This document shows, in pieces, positions 24,793 to 33,273 of a stretch of DNA of 38,486 nucleotides. This stretch comes from a virus. The notes under the pieces were generated by a model, which ran no database searches, was not told the DNA's origin, and saw nothing but the letters and a program-made list of their open reading frames with translations. A program made the translations under genes and the position numbers. Position 1 is the first letter of the stretch, and every line of letters begins with the position of its first letter. Where the stretch lies: IMG/VR virus record IMGVR_UViG_3300030380_000805, positions 1-38,486 of that record; one strand, 5' to 3'.

Positions 24793-25121
24793 TCCGTATA
24801 GTCACCCGTTTTCTCAGTGTTATAAGCGTAAAGCAAAATGCTGTAATTAATTAGGTCAGTAACGGTATCCTTCAAAGCTTCGTCTGCAACTTCAAACCTT
24901 CCGTTCTTTGCAAAAGTAATTAACCTAGACATCTTGTCTGTCATTCTGACTAGAAATCCAGTTGTTGTATCGGTGATTCCCAGGCTTTCTACCCTTGTGA
25001 AGTTTAGGAATGCCTGGTTGTCGTCCTTACCTCCGCTGTAATCGTGGTTTTTTCTCTTCATCAAACTCCACGCGTGTGAGCACAGAGTATCGTGGATCGA
25101 AAGTAGTTGGTCTCTATTCAT
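24789..25121 (-). CDS. Nmad1/DUF1599-like nucleotide-associated protein
   Basis: This 110-residue, mainly helical protein shows the pattern K-x-x-DY near residues 24-29 (RKNHDYSG), R-M-x-D-K at 59-63, and an acidic motif EALKDTVTDLINYSILLYAY at 81-100. That pattern fits the nucleotide-modification-associated domain 1 (formerly DUF1599), which resembles MazG-like helical nucleotide-binding proteins (from memory). It follows the exonuclease gene and overlaps it by eight bases, with GGAG before the ATG. A role in nucleotide pools during replication is plausible; the exact reaction is unknown. Confidence 0.6.
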   Translation of the reverse strand: MNRDQLLSIHDTLCSHAWSLMKRKNHDYSGGKDDNQAFLNFTRVESLGITDTTTGFLVRMTDKMSRLITFAKNGRFEVADEALKDTVTDLINYSILLYAYNTEKTGDYTE

Positions 25122-25857
25122 CAGGACTCCAAAGTTTAACTGTCTCAGTCATAAGATCATACTCACCGTATCGAAGAATTCTAGCTACCCTAGCTTGCAG
25201 AAGGGCGTCGTCACTCGAAAGAGATTTGGATTCGTAAATCTTCACGACCCCCTGCCAGTTGGGACATTCTTTCAGCATGCGCTCTGCACGAACTGGACCG
25301 ATGCCCGGACAACCGCTGTATCCATCCACAGGGTCGCCAGCGACTGACTGCATCAAGTGATTGAAGTCCGCTTGCTCGCGACTGACCTCGACTACGCCGT
25401 CCTCTGGGTGATTAGGATTAAAGTGAAAACCAGGAACTGTTTTAAGGTCTTTGTCAATAGTTACTACAATGTCCTCAGTTTTCTTTTTGGGGTCAGTGGC
25501 GTGAATCCCAAGAACGTCGTCAGCCTCCAGGGTCGGCATACAAGAAACTTTGTAAGTCTGCTCAACATACCGCCTAAGGGCAGGATATGTAAGAGGCTTG
25601 CGCTTTCCTTTACGGTTAGCCTTGTATGTCTCTAAAACGCTTTTACGCCAGTTCTGTTTATCGGACAAAGCAACCAAGACTTGATCAGTCTTTAGCACCT
25701 TGTTCATGTCGGCCACCCAGCAGTCAAACTTTTGACGGGCTTCTCGGAAGTCGCTGTGTAGAGTCCACATGTCGTCTCCCCAGTCATGGGCTTGCTCGCA
25801 TGAAGCCGTGACTTCGTATAGAACTACGTCCCCATCAATCAATGCTCTCTTCTTCAT
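25114..25857 (-). CDS. 6: 5'-3' exonuclease (T7 gp6-like, FEN family)
   Basis: The 247-residue protein (T7 gp6 is 300) is a flap-type 5' nuclease. Metal-binding acidic residues are seen in LIDGD (D8, D10), EADD (E111, D113, D114), TIDKD (D135, D137) and GDPVDG (D175, D178), and the helix-three-turn-helix DNA-binding motif is SGCPGIGPVRAERML (181-195). It would remove primers and degrade host DNA to nucleotides for phage synthesis. It lies downstream of the DNA polymerase, as in T7, with two small genes in between. Confidence 0.93.
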   Translation of the reverse strand: MKKRALIDGDVVLYEVTASCEQAHDWGDDMWTLHSDFREARQKFDCWVADMNKVLKTDQVLVALSDKQNWRKSVLETYKANRKGKRKPLTYPALRRYVEQTYKVSCMPTLEADDVLGIHATDPKKKTEDIVVTIDKDLKTVPGFHFNPNHPEDGVVEVSREQADFNHLMQSVAGDPVDGYSGCPGIGPVRAERMLKECPNWQGVVKIYESKSLSSDDALLQARVARILRYGEYDLMTETVKLWSPDE

Positions 25858-26056
25858 CTGGATACCCTCCTCCTTTCATAGCCGTACGAGCAACCTCTAC
25901 CAGTCCTACGCACGCATGGTATGAGCCGCAGTAAGAAATCGTAATGTCCTCGTTCTTTTGTGTCTTTTGGGCCGCTCCCAGAAAGATCATTTCATCGAAA
26001 CGTTCCTGAAGCTCTTTGATCATGTCTTCAGTTGCCGTAAATCGTAAATCGCTCAT
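25835..26056 (-). CDS. Small protein of unknown function
   Basis: The 73-residue protein is acidic at its end (GGYPDEEESID) and has a helical first half (ATEDMIKELQERFDEMIFLG) and a SYCGSYHACVGLVEVARTAM segment. I do not recognise a family. Its ATG overlaps the homing endonuclease stop as ATGA with GAGG upstream, and its end overlaps the exonuclease start by 23 bases. It is probably the original neighbour of the polymerase gene before the endonuclease arrived (inference). Confidence 0.65.
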   Translation of the reverse strand: MSDLRFTATEDMIKELQERFDEMIFLGAAQKTQKNEDITISYCGSYHACVGLVEVARTAMKGGGYPDEEESID

Positions 26057-26517
26057 ACTACCCTCTTCAGTGTTTTAAGTCTTCGACTTATTGACTCCCT
26101 CATGGCCGAATTACTCGGAAAATTATAGAAGGAAACAGCAAGCTGGGCCTGCCTCTTCTTTTCAACCATATACGGTATGATTTTAATGAGGCAAAGCCTT
26201 GCGTTTTGTCCATATAAATTCCACCTAAATACAGGTCTGCCCATTTTAGTTCTACGGGATTCTACTGAGCAGTTTCCCCCCAGAACTTTAAATAGAGTTT
26301 CGATTGTTATACGGGAGGTAGACTGCACATCGAGTTTTAACGTTCCTCCATGTATACCAATGCAGCCTTCCCCGTCTACTAGACCCCCAGACCAAGCTAG
26401 ATCAGTGAGTTTCTGCCCAATTAGAGCCAGTTCGATACTCTCCATCGAGGGGGCATCTAAACCCAAGAACGGTTCCAGCTTGTATGATGGAGTTGACTGC
26501 AAGTTTACCGACGTCAT
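26053..26517 (-). CDS. Free-standing LAGLIDADG homing endonuclease
   Basis: The 154-residue protein carries one LAGLIDADG-type motif, WSGGLVDGEGCIGI (residues 42-55; acidic D48 and E50), followed by TSRITIETLFKVLGGNCSV, RPVFRWNLYGQNARLCLIKI and a basic end. One motif and this length fit homodimeric enzymes. It would cut a specific site in phage DNA that lacks the gene. The frame starts 116 bases inside the DNA polymerase gene, but the core begins only at about the polymerase stop codon (26402-26404). The ATG at 26517 has GAGG nine bases upstream; an ATG at 26445 is an alternative. GC is 20/60 at 26161-26220 against 38/60 in the polymerase gene, a sign of transfer. No intron is needed, as the polymerase C-terminus is intact. 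Confidence 0.8.
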   Translation of the reverse strand: MTSVNLQSTPSYKLEPFLGLDAPSMESIELALIGQKLTDLAWSGGLVDGEGCIGIHGGTLKLDVQSTSRITIETLFKVLGGNCSVESRRTKMGRPVFRWNLYGQNARLCLIKIIPYMVEKKRQAQLAVSFYNFPSNSAMRESISRRLKTLKRVV

Positions 26518-28216
26518 CCGCTAAGTCCTCTCGAACCTGTAGCTGTATCTCATCGTGGATGTGAGCAACCTGCATCACTTCCTTAAGAGTATAGCCACGT
26601 TTTCTTAGTTGATGGTGAAGTATGCATGTCGCCTCCTTCATAGCGATGGCCCCCGCAGACTGGAGGAGCGTGTTCAACGCTGAGTGCTCTGAACGGATGC
26701 GAAGCTTACGACCATCAATACCAATCAAGTGGTCGCTAGTCTGTAGCTTATACTTAATACCGTCAAGAACTTTCTTTAGTGCGGGCATCCTGCTGAAGAA
26801 GGTCGCCTTCATTTGGCTCCCCTCTTCTTGGCCCCCACCTAGAATCTTACCGATCTTCGCGTCGCCCGCGCCGTAACAGAGAGCATATATAAACGTTTTC
26901 GCCTGATCGCGGGTCGGCAAACCCGCAGCTTCCTGGTTGGTAGTGTGGATATCCCCGTCTAGGATCTCCTTAGTGTATGTCCCTCCGTCAAACTGGTGAG
27001 TGTAGTGCGCTAAGCAGCGTAGCTCCAACTGGCTGGCGTCCACACCAACCAGACGGTATCCTCGGGGAACCGTAAACAGGGCTCGGCACCTGTCGCCCCA
27101 CGGAGCGCCTACACGGGGCACCTGGGCGACGTTCGGACCACTATGGGTGCATCGACTTGTCACTGCCCCGCAGGGGTTGACACGGCCATGCAGGCGTCCG
27201 TCCTTCTCTAGGAGGATCCACGCCGCGCCACCGTCAGCCACCTGACCAAGGCGCTTTACTACCGTGAGATACTCGACCAGTAACTTGGCCTCAGGGTAGT
27301 CGAGTTCTTTGAGGACAGCCTCATCAACCTTTGGTTTGCCTGTATCTGTGAAGACTACCGGATCCCAACCGTGCCGGTCTTTGAGTCCTTTAGCGATCTG
27401 ATCTCTAGAACCTGGGTTGAACGGTATATGCTTTTCTTTAGCAGGACCGGCAATCAGTGCAATCCGAGCAGATGCAGGAGCGTCCTTCTTTCTCTCAAAA
27501 CGCTGACCTGTTAGCGGGTTGGTGTAGTAAGCAGGAGTCTTCATCTTGACTACTTCAGGAGGGAACAACGACTCTAGCTCACGTTTCAGCCTGTCCCGCT
27601 CGATCAACAAGTCAGCGTGCAGTCGATTAGCGGCGTCTACGTTGAAAGCGAACCCGTTTCTCTCTTGTTGAGAGATGATTTCCGCGAAGTCGTGCTCCCG
27701 AACTACAGGGGAGACGGGAGGATCCTCCTTGTCGATCCTCTGCCACAGCGCCTGTGTGACCCTCACGTCCTGCTTACAATACTCCGCCATCTCTGGAGTG
27801 AACTCATCCCAAGAACCCTCCTCGGCAAAGTCACCCTTCAGTATCCCAAGTCGAATACCCCACGCTTTGAGACTGTGCTTGCCTGCTAGCTTAGACGGGA
27901 AGTCTGGAATACGGGCATAGTCTTCGTTGCCGATGTCGGGCCACAGCATTCTAGCCAAAACCAGAGTATCTCTAACCAGTCCCTCAGGGCTCCACGACGG
28001 ATACAGTCGTCGGATCGCACGTAAGTCAAAGCTCTGGATGTTGTGTCCGACGATTACGTCAGCTAGACGAAGTCTCTCTAGCGCCTCCTCTGTAGGAAGA
28101 ATCTCAGGGTCACCGCCGTTCTCCGCAATAGCAATGCAGTGAATAGTCTTAAGCCCAAGCAGGGACCGGAAGTCTGAGATCGTGTTTGTCTCAATGTCAA
28201 AGACGATCGTGTTCAT
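26402..28216 (-). CDS. 5: DNA polymerase, family A (T7 gp5-like)
   Basis: From the ATG at 28216 (GGAGG upstream, overlapping the helicase stop as TGATG) the protein has 604 residues; T7 gp5 has 704. The 3'-5' exonuclease shows FDIETN (D7, E9), GHNIQSFD (D64) and YCKQD (D150). The polymerase part has motif A VGVDASQLELRCLAH (D393), motif B RDQAKTFIYALCYGAG (K440, Y444) and motif C HIHDEIQ (D555). It ends GEYRTGSNWAETH, matching the T7 end, so it is complete. The thumb insertion that binds thioredoxin in T7 is reduced here to about 45 residues (about 221-265). An in-frame extension to 28261 has no support. Confidence 0.97.
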   Translation of the reverse strand: MNTIVFDIETNTISDFRSLLGLKTIHCIAIAENGGDPEILPTEEALERLRLADVIVGHNIQSFDLRAIRRLYPSWSPEGLVRDTLVLARMLWPDIGNEDYARIPDFPSKLAGKHSLKAWGIRLGILKGDFAEEGSWDEFTPEMAEYCKQDVRVTQALWQRIDKEDPPVSPVVREHDFAEIISQQERNGFAFNVDAANRLHADLLIERDRLKRELESLFPPEVVKMKTPAYYTNPLTGQRFERKKDAPASARIALIAGPAKEKHIPFNPGSRDQIAKGLKDRHGWDPVVFTDTGKPKVDEAVLKELDYPEAKLLVEYLTVVKRLGQVADGGAAWILLEKDGRLHGRVNPCGAVTSRCTHSGPNVAQVPRVGAPWGDRCRALFTVPRGYRLVGVDASQLELRCLAHYTHQFDGGTYTKEILDGDIHTTNQEAAGLPTRDQAKTFIYALCYGAGDAKIGKILGGGQEEGSQMKATFFSRMPALKKVLDGIKYKLQTSDHLIGIDGRKLRIRSEHSALNTLLQSAGAIAMKEATCILHHQLRKRGYTLKEVMQVAHIHDEIQLQVREDLADDVGKLAVNSIIQAGTVLGFRCPLDGEYRTGSNWAETH

Positions 28217-29811
28217 CAGTTGGACCTCCCAGGAGCATCTACAGTCTCGGGAGCAATCCACTCAGAAAGACGTCCAGTTTGAGTCTCGTAGTCCAGCGTA
28301 GTTGCTATGCCTGTATGCCCTGAATACCTGTTCTTAAGAACACGCATGGACATGAGGTTGCTAGTGCTGTCGTCTTGTTGGTTTCTTTCGCAGCCAATAA
28401 CAGCGTCAGACAACTGAGCGATAGCATGGCTTCCCCGAAGCTGGGACAGGCTGGTTGTTCCGCCTTCCTCGTGTGATCTTCCCTCCGGCCTGCGGAGGTG
28501 AGAAACCAGGATCAGGTGAATGCCAGTCTCCTCACACAGAGACCTGAGCTTCGTCATGACGTTGTCAATCATACGTCGCTCATCACCGTCCTCCAAGGCG
28601 CTGACCACAATGCTGAGGTGATCCAACACAACGTAGCGACACTCCATAGCCCTAGCCATGTAGCGAACTCTGCTGAGTAGATTGGACGGATCGATTGATC
28701 CCCAGTGATCGTATAAAACAAGATTGCCGCCGCCTACTGTGGCGTCGAACGCCATCCTCTTAGACTCGTCCGTAATCTCTCGCTCTTCCCAGAAGTGTGG
28801 AGGCACGTTAAGCTCCAGACCCATGATGTTCTCAGAGGTCTTACGGATACTCTCTTCTAGGGCAATATAGCCAACCTTCTCACCTTGCTTGATGAGGTAG
28901 TAAGCAAGCTCTCTAGTAATGCTGCTCTTACCGATGCCTGTGCCTGCTGTGAGGGTGACAAGCTCACCGCTACGCATGCCAAACAGCTTCTTGTTGAGGC
29001 CGTCCCACGGATACGGGATTGATCGACGAGCATCCTTCTTGATGATCATCTCCCATACTTCTTCGCCAGGAACTACACCGTCTGGTCTGTAGCTCTTGGC
29101 TCCGTAGATGGCATCTACAAGCTCCCTGACCTCACCATTTAGGATGCACTCATTAGCGTCCTTTCTAGGTAGATTAGCAACAATCTTGACCTTGCCTGGG
29201 CTTAGCTGCTGTGCGGCCTCCAGCGCCGCTGCCCGCCCCTGGGCGTCCTGGTCGAAGCAGAGAATGACGCTCTCGAATGACTCCAGCCACTCAAGGTTTC
29301 TGGCGATAATCTTCGACGCAGACTTGGCTCCATTCGGGATGGAGACTACAGGCCACTTCAGATTGAAGCACTGGGACAGGCTGAGCGCGTCAATCTCACC
29401 CTCAGTAATCGTCACCATCTTGCCGCCGTCACGCCACAGATGCGACCCATACAAGCCCGCCTTATCCGGCTTGCCTACCCATCTAAAAGTCTTGTCCTGA
29501 AACCGCAGCTTTTGAGCTACTACAGTCCCCTGCTCATTGCAGTAGTTAGCAACCTGAACGGGCCTCCCGTTGTACGTACTAACGCCATACTTCCATTTCT
29601 TACATGTCTCTTCGTCCAGACCCCTCTTGGGTAGACCAGAGACATCGTACTCAATCAAGTCAGTCACTTCTTTCTCCTTCTTGATGTAGGGTGTGTCTTC
29701 ACCCCGTTCGTAGTATTCACATCCAAAGCAATAGCCGTGGCCGTCAGAGTAGCGAGCTAAGTTATCTTTGCTCCCACATTTCGGGCAGGGCTCGTGTCTG
29801 AGAAACTCCAT
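28216..29811 (-). CDS. 4: Primase-helicase (T7 gp4-like)
   Basis: The 531-residue protein (T7 gp4 is 566) has all parts of the bifunctional enzyme. A zinc-binding domain has C9, C12, C28 and C31. The TOPRIM primase part has TITEGEIDALS (E137) and LCFDQDAQG (D187, D189). The helicase part has the Walker A motif GTGIGKSS (290-297), a Walker B-like YVVLDHLSIV, LILVSHLRRPEG and a C-terminal KNRYSGHTG segment. It unwinds DNA and makes primers for gp5. It overlaps the end of the resolvase gene by 50 bases, with AGAGG before the ATG. Confidence 0.97.
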   Translation of the reverse strand: MEFLRHEPCPKCGSKDNLARYSDGHGYCFGCEYYERGEDTPYIKKEKEVTDLIEYDVSGLPKRGLDEETCKKWKYGVSTYNGRPVQVANYCNEQGTVVAQKLRFQDKTFRWVGKPDKAGLYGSHLWRDGGKMVTITEGEIDALSLSQCFNLKWPVVSIPNGAKSASKIIARNLEWLESFESVILCFDQDAQGRAAALEAAQQLSPGKVKIVANLPRKDANECILNGEVRELVDAIYGAKSYRPDGVVPGEEVWEMIIKKDARRSIPYPWDGLNKKLFGMRSGELVTLTAGTGIGKSSITRELAYYLIKQGEKVGYIALEESIRKTSENIMGLELNVPPHFWEEREITDESKRMAFDATVGGGNLVLYDHWGSIDPSNLLSRVRYMARAMECRYVVLDHLSIVVSALEDGDERRMIDNVMTKLRSLCEETGIHLILVSHLRRPEGRSHEEGGTTSLSQLRGSHAIAQLSDAVIGCERNQQDDSTSNLMSMRVLKNRYSGHTGIATTLDYETQTGRLSEWIAPETVDAPGRSN

Positions 29812-30256
29812 ATACCTCTAAATAGATACAGGGAGAATCGGCAAACTCTTTCTGCATACGAGCGCCCAATAGCTGATCGTCGTCTTTCCATACAACGCCG
29901 TTGAACACATCGAGTGTCTTAAAGTAGTTGTCGATGTCCCCCCTCGGACTTGTCCTCTTACTTGTCTTAGGCTTTACTACGCCAAACACAACGTAAGCCT
30001 CAAGATCGCCACTCAGAGGGAACTCGACCGGCAGTTCCGTCTGATCCAGTAACACTGCCATTTGATTACGGAACGCAGTGTATCGCTTGCCATAGTAAGG
30101 CCCGCCCCACCTCGAAAACCTGGGTCTTGAGGCGGGGACGGGAACTATATCAATCCACAGCCGCCAGAGGTTGCCCTCTCGACGGATGCGAATCTCAGAA
30201 GTCGAAGGGACCGTCTCCCTCTTCGATTTCCTCTTGGACTTCCTTTTGATCGCCAC
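29762..30256 (-). CDS. rusA: RusA-type Holliday junction resolvase
   Basis: The protein shows the RusA signature: PVPASRPRFSRWGGPYYGKR near residues 39-58, VVKPKTSKRTSPRGDIDNYF, then KTLD and VWKDDDQ. In E. coli RusA the catalytic residues are D70, D72, K76 and D91; the matching ones here are D107, D109, K113 and one of D125-D127. It would resolve branched replication DNA before packaging. It occupies the position of T7 gene 3 (endonuclease I, a different fold). The start is uncertain: I chose GTG at 30256 (164 residues) with AAGGAGG about 15 bases upstream, inside the SSB gene; a shorter form is possible. Confidence 0.8.
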   Translation of the reverse strand: MAIKRKSKRKSKRETVPSTSEIRIRREGNLWRLWIDIVPVPASRPRFSRWGGPYYGKRYTAFRNQMAVLLDQTELPVEFPLSGDLEAYVVFGVVKPKTSKRTSPRGDIDNYFKTLDVFNGVVWKDDDQLLGARMQKEFADSPCIYLEVYGVSQTRALPEMWEQR

Positions 30257-30800
30257 TAGTAGTAAAGCCTTCCTCCTTAGAGAACGACCAAGAGTCGAAA
30301 CTGTCTCCCCCTGATACGCTCGACAACTCAATGACCTGAACAGCCTTCAACCGCAGCGTTACCCCAGTGCCTGCCATTGCAGTGCTGTAAGGAACAACCT
30401 CAGCCCCGACCTTGATCTTGGATCCATTGCCAATCAGATCACTGCACGGCTGTCCCTGACTGTCGAACAGGGCTGGACGCTGCTCCCATCGCTCGCCACG
30501 CGACTGTCCTACAGCACGCAGCTTGAACTTGATCTGGTAGTCTCCCGTAGGCTTGCCGTCCTTGTCGGTATCCTCCTTGATCGGCATGGGAGCCTTCTTG
30601 TTAGACTTGCTCTCCCCGCTGGACACAAACTCCTCCAAGACAGCAGACAGCTTAGTCTTGATGTTCTGCGTGTCTTCCTTGTTGAGGATCAGCTTCACGC
30701 TGTAGCTACCATCCTTGTCAAACTTGGTATCGGGCTCGTTGAGGTGCGGCCACAGGGCCGTGCCAACGGGAGTCGTAAAACGAACATAACGCTTCTTCAT
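30195..30800 (-). CDS. 2.5: Single-stranded DNA-binding protein (T7 gp2.5-like)
   Basis: The 201-residue protein (T7 gp2.5 is 232) begins MKKRYVRFTTPVGTALWPHL, has an OB-fold-like beta pattern (SYSVKLILNKED, YQIKFKLRAVGQS, GSKIKVGAEVVPYST, GVTLRLKAVQVIEL) and ends in a strongly acidic tail EEIEEGDGPFDF with a terminal aromatic residue. That tail is the hallmark of gp2.5; it contacts polymerase and helicase. It lies right after the RNA polymerase gene, where T7 gene 2.5 is found at the start of the replication genes. Confidence 0.93.
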   Translation of the reverse strand: MKKRYVRFTTPVGTALWPHLNEPDTKFDKDGSYSVKLILNKEDTQNIKTKLSAVLEEFVSSGESKSNKKAPMPIKEDTDKDGKPTGDYQIKFKLRAVGQSRGERWEQRPALFDSQGQPCSDLIGNGSKIKVGAEVVPYSTAMAGTGVTLRLKAVQVIELSSVSGGDSFDSWSFSKEEGFTTSGDQKEVQEEIEEGDGPFDF

Positions 30801-30810
30801 AACTGTCTCT

Positions 30811-33207
30811 CTAGTTGAAGTAGTACTTACTACTTAGGACTTCTGAAATATTGAGCCGCCCACGGTTGGGCAGGCTCGGCAACGATACACCGGAGGGTAA
30901 TTGAATTTCAAGCTGCTGAGCCAGATTCTGTAGCTGGTCCTTCTCACCGAAGATATCAACAGTTGCTTCTCTTACACTACGGTGCATCAACTCGGCCTGA
31001 GTCGAAAGAACACTGATCGAATCATGAACCGTCATGACTGACTGTATGCCTTCACTCTGAGCGAGATTCATTGTATGCCCTAACAGACCCCCAATACCGT
31101 CGAGGCTGTGGATCCAGTTAGGGCAGATGGCGTTGATTGTTTTGCGGCTGTTCGTTTGCCCGTTAGGTATACGCAAACGATGCTGCCTGAGAACACCCCC
31201 AACCATAGTCTTAATCGTGTATGGATTAGTGTTCTCGTAATGCATCTTTACTAAGAAACCTAGAGGAGTTACCCATCTTGGTATGATGTCGTTCTTAACG
31301 AACAGCGATGCGGCAGATCGCAGCCAGTCCATCCCCACTTGAGCAGACTGGACTACTTCACCAATGCTAGACCAGATTGCCTCTGCCAAGTAGTTGCATG
31401 GTCTATATGTCTCTTCTCCAAACGGGTTGTCCTTACCTGACTTGACCTGATCGTAAAACCATTCAGCAGTATAAGTCCTACAAGAGAAGAACGTAGACCC
31501 ATAGCAAAGAGTCATTGTCTGTCTCTTCGTAGTTTTCCTGTCAATACCAAACTCTAGCCATTTAGACCCGTATGGGTTGTCGTCCTCGAACAGTTTCTGT
31601 CGTACACGGTCGGCAACCTGTTGATAAACATCTTCAGGAACTGCACTGGGAGTCACGTTAGTAGCCAGTGCGGCTATGGGGTCTCGCAAGATCATCGAGT
31701 AGATCTGAAGTCCCTGATTGGTTGCATCCATACTGACCGGAAGCGTTGTTCGGAAACTACGCCCCTGATCATGCATTCGGGCAACCTCCATGCACCCCCG
31801 CGCAAAAGACCAAGGCTCATCAGCGTCTGTCCAAGTCATATCCGACAAAGGATCAGTCCCGACACGCCTGATGAGGTCAATATTGTCTTCTGACCACTTG
31901 ATGCGCTCGTTGTAGGATTTCTTGTCTAGTCCCCAACGAGCAGCGACATGTGCATACAGCCATTTCTGCCCGCTTTCTGTAATCTGCTGGCTTTCGTTAA
32001 AGCTAAGCAAACTCTTTGCCCATTCCGGGCCTTGAGGCTGGAGAAAGTAGGGGATCGGGTATACCCGACCACGGAAATCCAGAGAGACGGGGAAGTAGAT
32101 TGTTTCTGACTTGAACTTTTCAGCCAAGTTCAGTGTCTTCATTACTTGAAGCCGCTTTGACTTGAGTCTTTCGTTGTCAAAGTGCGTCCGCGCTGCTGAC
32201 TTACGCCACTGACGCCTAACCTCCTCATCTTCCTTGATGTTTGGAGGCTTTGGAGGCATGGGTTCGTCCTCAAGAGGAGGCAAACCACCAACAGGCAGGC
32301 TTCGGTCCCAACAATGCTGCAAAAGACCGGCTAACTGTGAGTCTACACGGTAACCAGTGCCCTGAATAATGTTCAGCGCATTGTAGACAAACGGCATATC
32401 CAAATCTGCCATTTCTTCTAAATACTTCTTGTCAAACGTCTTAACAAGAGGGCGCCTGCGGAAAGACTCAGAAGGGTAACCGCCGATGTATGGATTGTCC
32501 CAAGCCATGGGCGTCACAACTGTAGGAAGCCATACAGGGCTTAATTCTTCATTGTATTCGTGGGCACTGGCGATCCACTTGTTTAGCTCCTCTGTAGGAC
32601 GCAGGCTTGTGTAGCTCTTACCCTTTACATCTCTTCTGGTGTATAACTCAACGACACCAGTAGACTGACGCATTAGCTCGATACAAGTAAGACCTACAGA
32701 TGCTGCCGCTTTGCGATCCCAGGAGGGCAGCACGACATCATGGAACTTTACTGTCTTGTTGATGAATTTGGACTTAGTCTTCTGGGATTTGAATCTGTCC
32801 AAGGTTCTGTGGATCTGCTGCCACAGCGCAGGGTGTTCTTCTTTTAGTTTCCTGAAGCGTATCTCGTCTTCAAGAAGACGGCCCACAGTGACGCTCAGAG
32901 ATGCTACTTTTCTCTCAATACTAATACCATCTAAGACGGCCTTAGCCACTAAAGCTGCCGTTACTTTAGTAGGAAGTAGTACTAAGTACTGGTAGGCTTT
33001 GTGCCTTTTACCCGGACTGTTCTCAGCTTTCTTTAGCCAGTCCTGTATCGCTAAGTCTAGCTCGGTTATTGACTCCGATAAGAGATACTGACCTACGGTA
33101 GTAGTAGACTCTAGCGTGTTCTCTCTGGATCTCTTTATCTTATGGTTATACCTTTGCTTTCCAAGGCTAACCATTTCGGAATCTAGTTTGCGTTGCTTGT
33201 CGTTCAC
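30811..33207 (-). CDS. 1: Phage RNA polymerase, single subunit (T7 gp1-like)
   Basis: The protein has about 798 residues (T7: 883). Catalytic elements, counted from the GTG start, are SMDATNQGLQ with D494, RKTTKRQTMTLCYGS with K561 and Y569 (eight apart, as K631 and Y639 of T7) and TVHDSIS with D729. DFRGRVYPIPYFLQPQGPEW and NWIHSLDGIGGLLGHTM are also typical. It ends YYFN where T7 ends FAFA. It transcribes the later phage genes from its own promoters, which I could not identify. The start is GTG at 33207 (GGAG six bases upstream) or TTG at 33219 (GGGAG upstream). Two hairpins lie in the leader. Confidence 0.96.
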   Translation of the reverse strand: MNDKQRKLDSEMVSLGKQRYNHKIKRSRENTLESTTTVGQYLLSESITELDLAIQDWLKKAENSPGKRHKAYQYLVLLPTKVTAALVAKAVLDGISIERKVASLSVTVGRLLEDEIRFRKLKEEHPALWQQIHRTLDRFKSQKTKSKFINKTVKFHDVVLPSWDRKAAASVGLTCIELMRQSTGVVELYTRRDVKGKSYTSLRPTEELNKWIASAHEYNEELSPVWLPTVVTPMAWDNPYIGGYPSESFRRRPLVKTFDKKYLEEMADLDMPFVYNALNIIQGTGYRVDSQLAGLLQHCWDRSLPVGGLPPLEDEPMPPKPPNIKEDEEVRRQWRKSAARTHFDNERLKSKRLQVMKTLNLAEKFKSETIYFPVSLDFRGRVYPIPYFLQPQGPEWAKSLLSFNESQQITESGQKWLYAHVAARWGLDKKSYNERIKWSEDNIDLIRRVGTDPLSDMTWTDADEPWSFARGCMEVARMHDQGRSFRTTLPVSMDATNQGLQIYSMILRDPIAALATNVTPSAVPEDVYQQVADRVRQKLFEDDNPYGSKWLEFGIDRKTTKRQTMTLCYGSTFFSCRTYTAEWFYDQVKSGKDNPFGEETYRPCNYLAEAIWSSIGEVVQSAQVGMDWLRSAASLFVKNDIIPRWVTPLGFLVKMHYENTNPYTIKTMVGGVLRQHRLRIPNGQTNSRKTINAICPNWIHSLDGIGGLLGHTMNLAQSEGIQSVMTVHDSISVLSTQAELMHRSVREATVDIFGEKDQLQNLAQQLEIQLPSGVSLPSLPNRGRLNISEVLSSKYYFN

Positions 33208-33209
33208 CT

Positions 33210-33228
33210 GAGTCTCCAAAAAAGACTC
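33210..33228 (-). promoter_or_regulatory. Hairpin overlapping the RNA polymerase ribosome site
   Basis: On the minus strand GAGTCT and AGACTC pair perfectly around a 7-base loop TTTTTGG. The ribosome site GGAG for the GTG start lies across the loop and the 3' arm. If it forms in the mRNA it would hide the ribosome site, so translation of the RNA polymerase could depend on unfolding or on coupling. The T-run in the loop makes it unlike a terminator. Confidence 0.45.
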
Positions 33229-33234
33229 CCACGA

Positions 33235-33273
33235 CTGTACAGGTAGAAGAAGAAGTAAGAAGAACCTGTACAG
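33235..33273 (-). repeat. 10-bp perfect inverted repeat upstream of RNA polymerase
   Basis: CTGTACAGGT (33235-33244) and ACCTGTACAG (33264-33273) are perfect inverted copies around a 19-base spacer, which on the minus strand is almost pure pyrimidine. Each arm holds the 8-bp palindrome CTGTACAG, so this could also be two operator half-sites for a dimeric protein. It lies in the gap between the DUF932-like gene and the RNA polymerase gene. Candidate roles are an operator, an RNase III site as between T7 early genes, or a weak terminator; the sequence does not decide. Confidence 0.6.

Noticed and set aside
26053-28216. Intron or intein in the DNA polymerase gene
   Set aside because: The polymerase frame is continuous from the exonuclease motif to the conserved C-terminal end, so the endonuclease is free-standing.
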